NCBI RefSeq assembly: GCF_016863555.1 | Contig: NZ_BOPC01000050.1 | Span: 1 to 64,000 of the forward strand | Direction: 5' to 3' | Length of the DNA stretch: 64,000 nucleotides | From: Micromonospora qiuiae | GTDB lineage: Bacteria; Actinomycetota; Actinomycetes; Mycobacteriales; Micromonosporaceae | Part shown: piece after piece, positions 49,178-58,049 of the stretch | Numbering within the stretch: position 1 is the first letter of the stretch | Layout: every line of letters starts with the position of its first letter | Program-made: the position numbers and the translations under genes | Notes under the pieces: model-generated | Told to the model about the DNA's origin: nothing | The model's database searches: none | The model's input: the letters and a program-made list of their open reading frames with translations, nothing else

Positions 49178-49780
49178 ATGTCCCAGCTCGTCCTGTTCGG
49201 GATCGACATCTGCGCGGTGGCGTTACTCGTCTTCGGGCTCTACTTCCCGCGACACCGCCGCCGCGATCTCGTCGTCGCCTACCTCGGCGTCAACGTCGGT
49301 GTCCTGTCGGTGGCGAGCGCGCTGAGCGCCAGCAACGTCGGCGCGGGGCTCGGGCTGGGGTTGGCGCTGTTCGGCGTACTCTCCATCATCCGGCTGCGCT
49401 CGACCGAGCTCGACCAGCACGAGGTCGCGTACTATTTCTCGGCCCTGGCCCTGGGCATCCTCGGCGCGCTGAGCACCACCTCGATCTGGCTCAGCGCCGG
49501 CCTGATGTTACTCATCGTGGTGGTGATGTTCCTGGGTGACCATCCCCGGCTGCTGCGCCACTACCGGCACCAGATCATGGTGCTCGACTCCGCCGTCACC
49601 GATCACGTGGCGCTCGTCGCCCAGTTGGAACAGTTGCTCGGCGCCCGGGTGCACGTCGCCACCGTGCAGCGACTCGACCTGGTCAACGAGACCACACTGG
49701 TCGACGTCCGGTACTCGGTGCGTCCCGGCGCCGCCAGGGCCGCGGCCAGCCGGCCGGCACCGGCGGGAGCACACCGATGA
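49178..49780 (+). CDS. DUF4956 domain-containing membrane protein
   Basis: A 200-residue protein with four predicted membrane helices in the first 125 residues (VALLVFGLYF, YLGVNVGVLSVASAL, LGLGLALFGVLSIIRLRS, LMLLIVVVMFLGD) and a cytoplasmic tail of about 75 residues. The block ALFGVLSIIRLRSTELDQHEVAYYFSALALGIL is typical of DUF4956. The family has no proven activity but is regularly found beside VTC-domain genes. It is the first gene of a three-gene operon and overlaps the VTC gene by four bases. It might form the membrane part of a polyphosphate or phosphate-handling complex; that is speculation. Confidence 0.88.
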   Translation: MSQLVLFGIDICAVALLVFGLYFPRHRRRDLVVAYLGVNVGVLSVASALSASNVGAGLGLGLALFGVLSIIRLRSTELDQHEVAYYFSALALGILGALSTTSIWLSAGLMLLIVVVMFLGDHPRLLRHYRHQIMVLDSAVTDHVALVAQLEQLLGARVHVATVQRLDLVNETTLVDVRYSVRPGAARAAASRPAPAGAHR

Positions 49781-50607
49781 GCCTGCCGCCGATCGCCGCG
49801 TCCCTGGCGAAGATGGCCCCCGTCGGGTTGGCCGAACTCATCGACCGGGCCGCGCTTCAGACCAGGGTCGACCGCAAGTACGTCGTACCGCTCGACCAAC
49901 TTCCCGACCTGTTGCACCAGCTCGTCCCGTCCGCCCTGGTGCTGGAGATCGACGACGAGCGGGTGTTCCGCTACGAGTCGGTGTACTTCGACACCCCACA
50001 TCTGGTCAGCTACCACTGCGCGGCGTACCGGCGACGGCGACGCTTCAAGATCCGCACCCGCAGTTACCTCGACTCCGCGCAATGCTGGCTGGAAGTCAAG
50101 ATCAACGGGGCACGGGACAGCATCACCAAGCACCGGCTGCCGTACCACCTGAGCGACCGCGCCACCGTGCGCCCCGGCCGCGACTTCGTCGACGCGGCGC
50201 TGCGGCGTGAGGCGATCCACCAGGCCGTCGGCGACGCCTTCGATCCGGTGCTGGTCACCAGCTACCGTCGGGCGACCCTGCTGCTGCCGGCCACCGCCAG
50301 CCGGGTCACCATCGACACCGAGCTGACCTGGCAGGCCGGCGACAGCACCCTGCGGCTGCCCGGCCTCGCCGTGGTCGAGACCAAGACCAGCTCCACCGCC
50401 TCGCCGGCCGACCGGATGTTGTGGCAGCGAGGGATCCGGCCCGTCCGCATCTCCAAGTACGCCACCGGCCTGGCCGCGCTCCGCCCGGAACTGCCGGACA
50501 CGCCGTGGCGTCGGACCCTGCGCCGCCATTTCCACCGCACCCCGTCGTCGGCGGGCCCGGCATTGACCACCACCCTTCGCTCCGAACAGGAGGCATCGTG
50601 CGTCTGA
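49777..50607 (+). CDS. VTC domain protein (polyphosphate polymerase domain)
   Basis: A 276-residue cytosolic protein of the triphosphate tunnel fold. Charged residues that line the tunnel are visible: DRKYVVPLDQL, FRYESVYFDTPHL, RRRFKIRTRSYLD, CWLEVKINGARD and ETKTSS near the C-terminus. The yeast relative Vtc4 makes polyphosphate from ATP; bacterial members are little studied. It is coupled by overlap to the DUF4956 gene upstream and overlaps the CotH gene by 10 bases. Polymerase activity in this small stand-alone form is plausible but not shown. Confidence 0.88.
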   Translation: MSLPPIAASLAKMAPVGLAELIDRAALQTRVDRKYVVPLDQLPDLLHQLVPSALVLEIDDERVFRYESVYFDTPHLVSYHCAAYRRRRRFKIRTRSYLDSAQCWLEVKINGARDSITKHRLPYHLSDRATVRPGRDFVDAALRREAIHQAVGDAFDPVLVTSYRRATLLLPATASRVTIDTELTWQAGDSTLRLPGLAVVETKTSSTASPADRMLWQRGIRPVRISKYATGLAALRPELPDTPWRRTLRRHFHRTPSSAGPALTTTLRSEQEASCV

Positions 50608-52706
50608 CCGTCCGCAGCACCGGCACCACGACGGCGGCCTTCCGCGCCGCAGGAGTCCTGGCCGCCGCCGTACTGGTCGCCGGGCTGCTCGTCCCGTCCC
50701 CGTCACCAGCCGGCGCCGAACCGCTCGCCGACTCCGGTGCCGCCACCGCCGCCGGCTCCACCACGACCACCTCGGCGGCCGGCGCCGTCGCAGCGGCCGG
50801 CGCCGCCGACGATCTGGTCGGCGATATCCGCTTCTCCGTGCCCAGCGGCACCTTCTCCGGTGAGGTGTCGGTGTCGCTGAGCACCACCGTCAGCGGCGCC
50901 CAGATCCGCTACACCACCGACGGGCGGCTGCCCACCGCGCAGTCCCCGCTCTACTCCGGTTCCCCGCTGCGGTTGACCCGGACCACCCAGCTGCGGGCAC
51001 AGGCCTTCGTGGGGCAGACCGCGTCCGGGGCACCCGGCACGGCCATGTACGTCGCCCGCAACACCGCCGCCGCCCACGACCTGCCGGTGATCCTGATCGA
51101 CTCGTACGGCGCCGGCCGACCGGACCGGCAGTACTTCGACGCCGCCACCATGATTTTCGAGCCGAGTGGCGGGACCACCTCGCTGGCCGCCGCCCCCACC
51201 GTGGCCACCCGGGCCGGGTTCCGGCTGCGCGGGCAGTCGTCGGCCATGTTCGCCAAGACGCCGTACCGGCTCGAGTTCTGGGACAACGAGGACGACGACG
51301 CCGACTACCCGGTGCTCGGCATGCCCGCCGACTCCGACTGGGTTCTGCGCGGGCCGTTCAGCGACAAGGCGTTGATCCGGGATGCCTTCGTCTACGACCT
51401 CGGGCGGCAGATGGGTCTGCCGGCGCCCCGGTACGCGTTCGCGGAGTTCTATCTCAACACCGATGCCGGCCCGGTCGGTGCCGACGACTACATGGGCGTC
51501 TACATGATCGTGGAGACGATCAAGAACTCCAAGAACCGCCTCGACCTCAAGAAGCTCCGTTCCGACGACCGGACGCTGCCGAGGATCACCGGTGGCTACA
51601 TCTTCAAGTTCGAGTGGATGGCCGCCGAGGAGCCGACCCTGCCGTGCACCGGACCGGCGGCGAGTTGCTGGAACTACCTGGAGGTCGCCGACCCGTCGCC
51701 GTTGATGCCCGAGCAGCGGGACTGGCTGCGCAACCACATCCAGGAGTTCCACAACGTGCTACGGGCACCGAACTTCGCCGACCCGGCAACCGGCTACCGA
51801 GCGTACATCGACGTGGATTCCTTCATCGACCAGCTCATCATCAACGAGCTGAGCCGGGAGATGGACTCCTACCTCCGCAGCGCGTACTTCTACAAGGACC
51901 GCGACACCAAGATCTTCGCCGGTCCCCTGTGGGACTACGATCTCAGCTTCGGCGTCGGTGGCTACTTCGCCAACGATCAGACCTCAGGCTGGCAGTACCA
52001 GCAGGTACGCCAACCGATGGCGAACGACTGGTACAACCAGCTCTTGCGGGACCCGGCCTTCGTCAACCAGGTCCGGCTGCGTTGGCAGACGCTGCGCCGT
52101 GGTGCACTCTCCGACGCGTCGTTGCAGTCCCGGATCAACGCCCTCAGCACCCCGTTGACCAACGCCGCGCAACGCAACTTCCAGCGTTGGCCCAACCTGA
52201 CCACCCGGATGATCGGGCCCTTCATCACCCCGACCGCGTCGACGTGGCAGGGGCAGGTCCAGTACATGCGGGACTGGATGCTGCGCCGCGCGGCCTGGCT
52301 GGATTCAACTGCGGGCTGGGGCGGTCCCACCACTCCCCCGCCCACCACCCCGCCACCCGGACCGACGACCCCGCCGCCCGGACCGACCACGCCGCCGCCG
52401 GCCAGCGCCGCCTGCACCGCCACGTACACGGTGACCAACCAGTGGACCGGCGGCTTCCAGGGTGAGGTGCGGGTCACCGCGGGGACGCGGGCGATCAGCA
52501 ACTGGACGGTGACCTGGACCCTGCCCAGTGGCCAGGCGATCACCCAGGCGTGGAACGCGACGGTCACCACCCAGGGGTCGACGGTCACCGCCCGCAACGT
52601 CAGCTACAACGGCTCGCTCGCACCGGGCGCCAGCACCACGTTCGGCTTCCTCGGATCCTCCTCCGGGGCACCCGGCATCCCCACACCGACCTGCACAGCA
52701 AGCTGA
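50598..52706 (+). CDS. Secreted CotH kinase family protein with CBM2
   Basis: A 702-residue exported protein. A signal peptide (LAAAVLVAGLLVPSPSPAGA) is followed by a chitobiase/HexA-type Ig-like module (SVPSGTFSGEVSVSLSTTVSGAQIRYTTDG), the CotH kinase domain (RGQSSAMFAKTPYRLEFWD, RGPFSDKALIRDAF, metal motif PLWDYDLSFG near residue 445), a Pro/Thr linker and a C-terminal cellulose-binding CBM2. CotH proteins phosphorylate proteins in spore coats. Export and cellulose binding suggest extracellular or surface phosphorylation on plant material. GTG 50598 has AGGAGG four bases upstream and overlaps the VTC gene. Confidence 0.9.
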   Translation: MRLTVRSTGTTTAAFRAAGVLAAAVLVAGLLVPSPSPAGAEPLADSGAATAAGSTTTTSAAGAVAAAGAADDLVGDIRFSVPSGTFSGEVSVSLSTTVSGAQIRYTTDGRLPTAQSPLYSGSPLRLTRTTQLRAQAFVGQTASGAPGTAMYVARNTAAAHDLPVILIDSYGAGRPDRQYFDAATMIFEPSGGTTSLAAAPTVATRAGFRLRGQSSAMFAKTPYRLEFWDNEDDDADYPVLGMPADSDWVLRGPFSDKALIRDAFVYDLGRQMGLPAPRYAFAEFYLNTDAGPVGADDYMGVYMIVETIKNSKNRLDLKKLRSDDRTLPRITGGYIFKFEWMAAEEPTLPCTGPAASCWNYLEVADPSPLMPEQRDWLRNHIQEFHNVLRAPNFADPATGYRAYIDVDSFIDQLIINELSREMDSYLRSAYFYKDRDTKIFAGPLWDYDLSFGVGGYFANDQTSGWQYQQVRQPMANDWYNQLLRDPAFVNQVRLRWQTLRRGALSDASLQSRINALSTPLTNAAQRNFQRWPNLTTRMIGPFITPTASTWQGQVQYMRDWMLRRAAWLDSTAGWGGPTTPPPTTPPPGPTTPPPGPTTPPPASAACTATYTVTNQWTGGFQGEVRVTAGTRAISNWTVTWTLPSGQAITQAWNATVTTQGSTVTARNVSYNGSLAPGASTTFGFLGSSSGAPGIPTPTCTAS

Positions 52707-52719
52707 CTTCCCGGCGGGC

Positions 52720-52759
52720 GTACCTGGCACCGGGCCATCACCGTCCCGGTGCCAGGTAC
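52720..52759 (+). terminator. Terminator of the CotH operon
   Basis: Perfect 15-base arms GTACCTGGCACCGGG (52720-52734) and CCCGGTGCCAGGTAC (52745-52759) with a ten-base loop, 13 bases after the stop codon. Confidence 0.9.
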
Positions 52760-52851
52760 CTGCCCATGCTCTCCCTGCGGGCGCTGGAGGACGCCCCCGT
52801 GGGAAACCATGCTCTGATTCATGGTCGAACCACTACTACTGCCTTCGCGCC

Positions 52852-53153
52852 CTGTCGAGCTGATCCGTTTGCGCTATCACGCAAGCGGCGGGAGCTGGAC
52901 GCCATTTCCGCCGAGCATGGTGGCAGGTTTCGGGTGTGTCGGCTCCGACTGAAAGCCGACCTCGCTGTCGGGTGACCGGAGCCCCCGCCTTCACCGCCGA
53001 CCTGACCAAGGTTTTGTCTGGCCCTCAGTCTCCGGCTGGTGTGAGGAGTGACCGCGGTTCCTGTCTTGGCGGAGCAGACGGGCCGGCCGCCGCGGTCAAG
53101 GCATCCGTCGCGATGCCGGTCACTGCGAACCGTTAACGCCATCAGCTCGACAG
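52852..53153. repeat. 302-base element with CTGTCGAGCTGA inverted ends
   Basis: The exact 12-mer CTGTCGAGCTGA opens at 52852 and its complement closes at 53142-53153. Inside the left end is TCCGTTTGCGCTATCA; inside the right end is ACCGTTAACGCCATCA in the same orientation. This fills most of the 511-base gap between convergent genes (52707-53217). The interior shows no transposase and no convincing coding sequence. It is a longer relative of the 93-base element at 18009. Confidence 0.7.
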
Positions 53154-53217
53154 GGCACGGCCCAGGCCACATCCCGGCAGCCAGCCACCGGCCACGCCAC
53201 CAGCCGGCCATGGCGTG

Positions 53218-53895
53218 TCAGCCGCCGGTGCCTTCCGCCGCCCCGTCCGGGCCCAAAGCGCCCTCCGCGCCGTCGCTGTCGAGGTGCACATGCTGGTGGC
53301 CGTTTCCGGCATCAATGTTGATCTGGTCGAGTTGCGTCGCGGCCACCGACCACGTGGTCACAGCCAGCGCCGCCTGCCTCGCCGCCAGCGTCAGCAGTTC
53401 CGGTCGCCGGTCGGCGGGAGCGGCCACGGCCAGGGCGACCGTGTCGACGGCGACGGCGGCCTGTTCCACCGCGCTGCGCAGCCCGCCGCGGGCGACGTTG
53501 GTCGCCGTCATGCCCGACGGTGGGTCGGCGAACTGCGCCGTCAACCGGCGCATGACCTCTTGCCACTGACCGACCTGGGCCGCCTCGGGCGCGCGCCCGG
53601 CTGCCGGCTCCTGCCGGACGGCAAGGAGGATCGGCCCGAGTTGCTGCCCCGTCCGGCGTGCCATGTCGGTGAGTTCGACGATCTGCTGCGCGTCGCGCCT
53701 GAGATCCGCCTCTTGCAGCTTCGCGATGCTGGACTCGGTCGCGCTCGGTCGCCCGACGGCGTAGCCGACCAGACCGCCAAGGAGGCCCACGATCAGCGCC
53801 GCCACGATGCCCACCGCGACCATCCGCGCCGGAGGACGCCCCGGCCGGGCCGGCGAGGTCAGCAAATGGGAGGGCCGGCCGGTTCGACGGGACAT
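53218..53895 (-). CDS. Hypothetical single-pass membrane protein
   Basis: A 225-residue protein with a basic, proline-rich cytoplasmic start, one predicted helix at about residues 25-48 (MVAVGIVAALIVGLLGGLVGYAVG) described here as Ala/Val/Gly-rich, and an extracytoplasmic helical domain of alternating Ala/Gln/Arg segments that may be coiled coil (AKLQEADLRRDAQQIVELTD). It ends in a short His/Asp/Gly tail (GNGHQHVHLD). I do not recognise a family. It is monocistronic; the DUF305-like helical look is superficial and lacks that family's motifs. Confidence 0.6.
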   Translation of the reverse strand: MSRRTGRPSHLLTSPARPGRPPARMVAVGIVAALIVGLLGGLVGYAVGRPSATESSIAKLQEADLRRDAQQIVELTDMARRTGQQLGPILLAVRQEPAAGRAPEAAQVGQWQEVMRRLTAQFADPPSGMTATNVARGGLRSAVEQAAVAVDTVALAVAAPADRRPELLTLAARQAALAVTTWSVAATQLDQINIDAGNGHQHVHLDSDGAEGALGPDGAAEGTGG

Positions 53896-54088
53896 GACAC
53901 TCCTCGCATCGAAGACTGTACGGACTCGGAGCCTAACCCTTCCGCCGTAACACGTCGATGGTTACGCATGTCCCACACGAACTTCGATCGGAACTGACGA
54001 AAGGCGTGGCCTTCGGCCCTCACCCCGTGCGCCGTCCTGCCGGTGTACCGGTCGGCCGGTACCACGGTCAACGGGCGCCGGCGCGCCG

Positions 54089-54559
54089 TCAGGGAACGGC
54101 CATCCGGCGGGCGAGCTCGGCCGCCCGGTACGCCGCGACCTGACGTGCCTGCGCCGCCACGAACCGCCGCAGCGGCGCGGGCGCGAAGGCGCTGACCTGC
54201 TCCCGCACCCGGGTGCCGTCGGCCACGGCGGTCAACTCCACCACCGCCCGCAGGCGCACCCACCCCGGGCTGCGTACGTCGCTGACCACTCGGTCGGGCC
54301 GGTGCGAGGTCAGGCGTACGCGCATCGGGTTGTCCCAGCGCAACGGACCGAACAGTCGGAACCGTTCGACGGCGAGGTAGTCGACGATCTCCCGCCCCTG
54401 CGCGTCGTGGCCGGGCCGCACGTCCCGCACCGCGACGACCAACGGTGACAGCCCGATGTAGCTGTACGGGTCGCTCAGGTGGCGATGCACCCGCTCCGGC
54501 GACGCCGCGACGACAGTGGTGGTCTCGAAGGCGATCGGCGCCTGGCGTTCCTCGGGCAC
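54089..54559 (-). CDS. SRPBCC family protein (polyketide cyclase/START-like fold)
   Basis: A 156-residue protein with the helix-grip pattern: FETTTVVAASPERVHRHLSDPYSYIGLSPLV at the start, long antiparallel strands (VRLRAVVELTAVADGTRVREQVS) and a C-terminal helix (ARQVAAYRAAELARRM). Such proteins bind hydrophobic small molecules. GTG 54559 is used since homology begins just after it; no ribosome site is visible. The upstream gap of 193 bases (53896-54088) and the neighbours give no functional hint. Confidence 0.75.
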   Translation of the reverse strand: MPEERQAPIAFETTTVVAASPERVHRHLSDPYSYIGLSPLVVAVRDVRPGHDAQGREIVDYLAVERFRLFGPLRWDNPMRVRLTSHRPDRVVSDVRSPGWVRLRAVVELTAVADGTRVREQVSAFAPAPLRRFVAAQARQVAAYRAAELARRMAVP

Positions 54560-54683
54560 GCCCCATCCTGTCACGTCCCAAGCCGGGACAGGCGCCGATG
54601 ACCGTCCACAGTAGAGGCCCGGGGGAAGCGCCCCGACACCTAGGACGCTCCCCCCGGGTGGATCTCTGCTCGTCGTACGGTCA

Positions 54684-55667
54684 CTACCGCAGCAGCGGCA
54701 GCACCCGCCGGCCGAGCAGATCGATCCCCTGGTACGGGGTGAGGCCGTGTGGGGTGCCGAACTCCACACGGCTGGCCCCCGCGTCAAACACGGCGGCGGC
54801 CTGCGCGGCGACCTGTTCGGGCGTGCCGGAGAAGGCGAACAGGTCGAGCAGGTCGTCGCCGATCAGCGCGCCGGCCGCGTCGTCCTCGCGGCGGGCGACG
54901 TGGTCCTGGATCCGGGCCAGCAGTTCCGGATCGACCTCGACGGTGGGGTCGAGAGCGGCGACCACCGCGAGGTACATGGCCACCTCGGTCCGGGCCATCC
55001 GGCGGGCCAACTCGCCGTCGGTGTCGACGACGGTGACCGCGCCCAGCACCACACCGGTCTCGTGCCCGCCCGCCTCGTCCAGCCAGGCGCGCATCGTCTT
55101 GGCCATGGCCGGATTCGCCGACCCGCCGACCTTGACCTCGCTGGCGAACGCGGCCGCCACCCGCGCCGTCTGCTGCCCCCAGGTGCCGACCAGCACCGGA
55201 ACGTCCGGACGTACCGGGGTGTACCGCAGGGTGGTGCCGGGCTCGATGCTGAACTCCCGGCCCTGGAAGCCCTCGCCGTCACCGGCGAGCAGCCGCCGCA
55301 CGACCTGCACCGTCTCGGCGATACGTCGCAACGGCCGCGCCTGCGGCACCCCGACCTGTTGTAGCCAGGTGCCCCGGGCCAGCCCGAGGTACGCCCGGCC
55401 GTGCGAGGCCAGGTCGAGGGCGGCGACCTGACCGGCGACCTCGACCGGGTGCAGGGTGAACGGGTTGAGGCAGGCCGCGCCGAGCCGGATGCGGCGGGTG
55501 TGCCGGGCGGCCACCAGCAGCGGGAAGATCGGCGGCTGGTACATCAGGTCGCCGAAGACCGACAGCACATCGAAGCCGTGCCGCTCGGCAAGCTCGGCCA
55601 ACTCGGCGTACTCGTCGGCGGACTTGTCTGATTGCAGGCCGATGCCGACCAGCCGTTCTCCGTTCAC
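54684..55667 (-). CDS. LLM class oxidoreductase, probably F420-dependent
   Basis: A 327-residue TIM-barrel protein of the luciferase-like family. Typical blocks are YAELAELAERHGFDVLSVFGD, RRIRLGAACLNPFTLHPVEVAGQVAALD, GRAYLGLARGTW and PVLVGTWGQQTARVAA, and the methylene-tetrahydromethanopterin reductase-like sequence suggests cofactor F420. It is the last gene of the ten-gene peptide-transporter operon, its ATG overlapping the TIGR04076 stop. It may reduce or oxidise a compound brought in or released by the operon's hydrolases. Substrate unknown. Confidence 0.88.
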   Translation of the reverse strand: MNGERLVGIGLQSDKSADEYAELAELAERHGFDVLSVFGDLMYQPPIFPLLVAARHTRRIRLGAACLNPFTLHPVEVAGQVAALDLASHGRAYLGLARGTWLQQVGVPQARPLRRIAETVQVVRRLLAGDGEGFQGREFSIEPGTTLRYTPVRPDVPVLVGTWGQQTARVAAAFASEVKVGGSANPAMAKTMRAWLDEAGGHETGVVLGAVTVVDTDGELARRMARTEVAMYLAVVAALDPTVEVDPELLARIQDHVARREDDAAGALIGDDLLDLFAFSGTPEQVAAQAAAVFDAGASRVEFGTPHGLTPYQGIDLLGRRVLPLLR

Positions 55668-55999
55668 GTCAACTCCTCGGTGGGGATCTGCCGACGGCCA
55701 GTACGCTCGATCCGCATGATCACCCGCTCGTCCGGGTCCGGGCAGGCGACGTGGCTGTCCCGCGCCATCCAGTCACCCTCGGCCAGGGCCCGCTGCTTGG
55801 CCGGCAGCAGAGGCAGACAGGCGGCCAGCGCGTACACGCAGAAGTGCTGGCCCTCCGGGATGCTCAGCCGGCAGGATTCGGTCAGGTCGAAGTGGTCCCC
55901 CACCTTCATGCCGCACACCGAACGGCCCTCGATGCGCTCCACCACCACCCGCAGGTCGTAGACGTCGGTGGTGGGCTGCTCGTCGCTACGCTCGCTCAT
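55664..55999 (-). CDS. TIGR04076 family protein
   Basis: A 111-residue protein: YDLRVVVERIEGRSVCGMKVGDHFDLTE, then LSIPEGQHFCVYALAACLPLLPAKQR and DSHVACPDPDERVIMRIER. The conserved cysteines and the GDxFxL strand identify TIGR04076, a small family of unknown function often found beside radical, redox or peptide-modifying genes. It overlaps genes on both sides by four bases, so its level is tied to the NTF2-like and LLM proteins. Cysteine arrangement would allow metal or disulfide formation. Confidence 0.85.
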   Translation of the reverse strand: MSERSDEQPTTDVYDLRVVVERIEGRSVCGMKVGDHFDLTESCRLSIPEGQHFCVYALAACLPLLPAKQRALAEGDWMARDSHVACPDPDERVIMRIERTGRRQIPTEELT

Positions 56000-56370
56000 C
56001 GCACGGCCTCCGCGTGGTGGTGAATGATCCGCCAGCCGCTCTCCGTGCGGCGCAGCACGTCGGTGACCCGGAAGCAGACATCCGGGCGGTCGTCGCCGTG
56101 GCGGGCGCGCAGCACGTACCGGACCAGGCCGGTGTCGCCCCAGGCGTCGGCGCGCAACTGCTCCGGCGCCACCGCGACCGGAGGCGGGCCCGTCGCGCCC
56201 GCGGCCCGCCGGTCGCGCAGGTCGTCCAGCGCGGCCAGACCGCAGAGCAGCTCGTCGGCGTCGGACTCCCAGATCGTCAGCTCGGGGTGCAGGTGGGCGT
56301 CGAAGGCGGGCCGGTCACCCAGCGATCGGTACATGTCTTCGATGGTGCTGGTGAGTTCGTCGATGCTCAT
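55996..56370 (-). CDS. NTF2-like (SnoaL/DUF4440-type) protein
   Basis: A 124-residue cone-shaped-fold protein: TIEDMYRSLGDRPAFDAHLHPELTIWESD, then VRYVLRARHGDDRPDVCFRVTDVLRRTESGWRIIHHHAEAVR. The ending WRIIHHHAE is typical of SnoaL-like or calcium/calmodulin kinase association-domain-like enzymes such as ketosteroid isomerase relatives. Several His/Asp residues face the likely pocket. ATG 56370 follows the DUF885 gene by five bases. It is coupled to TIGR04076. The role may be isomerisation or binding of a small intermediate. Confidence 0.82.
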   Translation of the reverse strand: MSIDELTSTIEDMYRSLGDRPAFDAHLHPELTIWESDADELLCGLAALDDLRDRRAAGATGPPPVAVAPEQLRADAWGDTGLVRYVLRARHGDDRPDVCFRVTDVLRRTESGWRIIHHHAEAVR

Positions 56371-56375
56371 TGGGG

Positions 56376-58049
56376 TCACTTCCGGTCGAGGGCGGGGGTG
56401 CCGGACCGCAACGTCTCGGCGAGGCGGGCGCGCAGCGGCTCCAGGCCCATCGGCCCGAGCGCCAGCGCGGTGTGGTGGAACCGTTTGCGGTCGAACCCGG
56501 CGCCGGCGCGCCGTTCGGCGTCGCGGCGGGTCTGCTGCCACAGCCGTGCCCCGACCTTGAAGGCCAGGGCCTGAGCCGGCCAGCCCAGATAGCGGTCGAC
56601 CTCGAAGCGGGCGGTCGCCGCGTCCAGGCCGGCGACGCGGGTGAGCAGGTCCACGGCGACCGCGGGCGTCCAGCGGGCAGCGTCGGTGAACCCGTTGCCG
56701 GCCGGGATCGGCAGGTCGAGGTGCAGGCCGAGGTCGATGACGACGCGGGCGGCCCGCCACATCTGGCCGTCGAGCATGCCGAGCCGTTCGGCGGGGCCGG
56801 CGTAGAGGCCGAGTTCGTCAGCGAGCCGCTCGGCGTAGTGCGCCCAGCCCTCGGCGTACCCGTGCACGTGGCAGAGGGTGCGCTGCCACGGGTGCAGGTC
56901 GGCGAGGGTGAGGGTGATGGCGTGTTGCAGGTGGTGTCCGGGCAGTCCCTCGTGACACAGCGTCCCGACGTGACGCCAGACGGGGACGGTCGACTCGCCC
57001 GGCGGCACCGACCACCAGATCCCACCCGGCCGGGTCAGCGCGGCATCGGGCGGGGTGTAGTACATGACGCCGGACACGGCGGGACTGATCCGGCACTCGA
57101 CGTGGCGGGTGGCTGCCGGGATGTCGAAGTGGGTTCCGTCGAGCGCGTCGGTCAGCAGGGCGGCCCGTCGGCGCAGCCACTCCTCCAGCGCCGGGCCGAC
57201 CGGCACCCGGCCGGCCGGGTCCGCGTCCAGCGCCGTCCGCGCCGTCGGCACGTCCGGGTGCCCGCAGTCGGCCGCCGTGACGCGCAGCTCGTCGGCGGTG
57301 CGGGCCAGCTCGGCCCAGCCGTAGACGTACAGCTCGTCGAGGTCGACGGTGGCGCCGAGGAAGGCGCGGGAGGTGATCTCGTACAGCTCACGGCCGACGC
57401 CGTCCACCTCGGACGCGGCGGGAGCCAGTTCGGTACGCAGGAAAGCGGCGAAGTTCGCGGTGGCGGCGGTGGCCAGCCGGGCGCCCTGCGCCAGCCGGTC
57501 GGCGAGCGGCCCGTTCGGGTAGCCGGCGACGAGCCGACCATAGAAGTCCGTGTCGGCCCAGCTCGCGCACTGCGCGGCGACGACCAGCACCTGCCGGCGG
57601 GCGACCAGCTGCCCGCGCTGCGCGGAGCGGCGCAGCGTGGCGGCGTACTGGTCGAGGGTGGCGGGAAGCTGGTGCAGGTGGGCCGCGACGCGCTCCCAGT
57701 CGTCGGGGGTCCGCCGGGGCAGGTTGTCGAAGACCTGCCGGGCCAGGTGCACCGGGGTGGCCAGCGGGGCCAGCAGGCGGGTGGTGAAGCCGGCGTCGTG
57801 CAGCGCGACCTCGCTGGCCAGCCGGTCGGCCAGGGCACCGGCGAGCGCACGTTCGCCCGCAGTGTGCGCGGTGGCCATGGCGACGGCGGTCGCGGTGCCC
57901 CGGGCCAGCTCGGCGCGGGCGTCGAAGCCCTCCGGTGACAGGTCCGTCAGCTGCGATGCGGGGGTACGCCCCGCCGCCTCGGCGGCCTGCGGGTCGAGTT
58001 CGGCCAGCGCGGCGAGGTAGTCGTCGGCGACCTCGGTGATCCTGGTCAT
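56376..58049 (-). CDS. DUF885 family protein (putative metallopeptidase)
   Basis: A 557-residue, mostly helical cytosolic protein with the zinc-peptidase-like motif His366-Glu-Gly-Leu-Pro-Gly-His372-His (CHEGLPGHHLQ) and a downstream YAEGWAHYAERLADE block that would supply the third ligand. DUF885 proteins resemble gluzincin carboxypeptidases and are annotated as dipeptidase- or lipoprotein-like. Translationally coupled to the amidohydrolase gene (ATGA overlap) and downstream of a dipeptide ABC importer, so a peptidase for an imported peptide is the obvious reading. Length is normal; no signal peptide. Confidence 0.88.
   Translation of the reverse strand: MTRITEVADDYLAALAELDPQAAEAAGRTPASQLTDLSPEGFDARAELARGTATAVAMATAHTAGERALAGALADRLASEVALHDAGFTTRLLAPLATPVHLARQVFDNLPRRTPDDWERVAAHLHQLPATLDQYAATLRRSAQRGQLVARRQVLVVAAQCASWADTDFYGRLVAGYPNGPLADRLAQGARLATAATANFAAFLRTELAPAASEVDGVGRELYEITSRAFLGATVDLDELYVYGWAELARTADELRVTAADCGHPDVPTARTALDADPAGRVPVGPALEEWLRRRAALLTDALDGTHFDIPAATRHVECRISPAVSGVMYYTPPDAALTRPGGIWWSVPPGESTVPVWRHVGTLCHEGLPGHHLQHAITLTLADLHPWQRTLCHVHGYAEGWAHYAERLADELGLYAGPAERLGMLDGQMWRAARVVIDLGLHLDLPIPAGNGFTDAARWTPAVAVDLLTRVAGLDAATARFEVDRYLGWPAQALAFKVGARLWQQTRRDAERRAGAGFDRKRFHHTALALGPMGLEPLRARLAETLRSGTPALDRK

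Noticed and set aside
52819..53211. A 130-residue minus-strand frame inside the 302-base repeat element
   Set aside because: No ribosome site, no recognised motif, and its ends are set by the repeat termini and not by a coding pattern.
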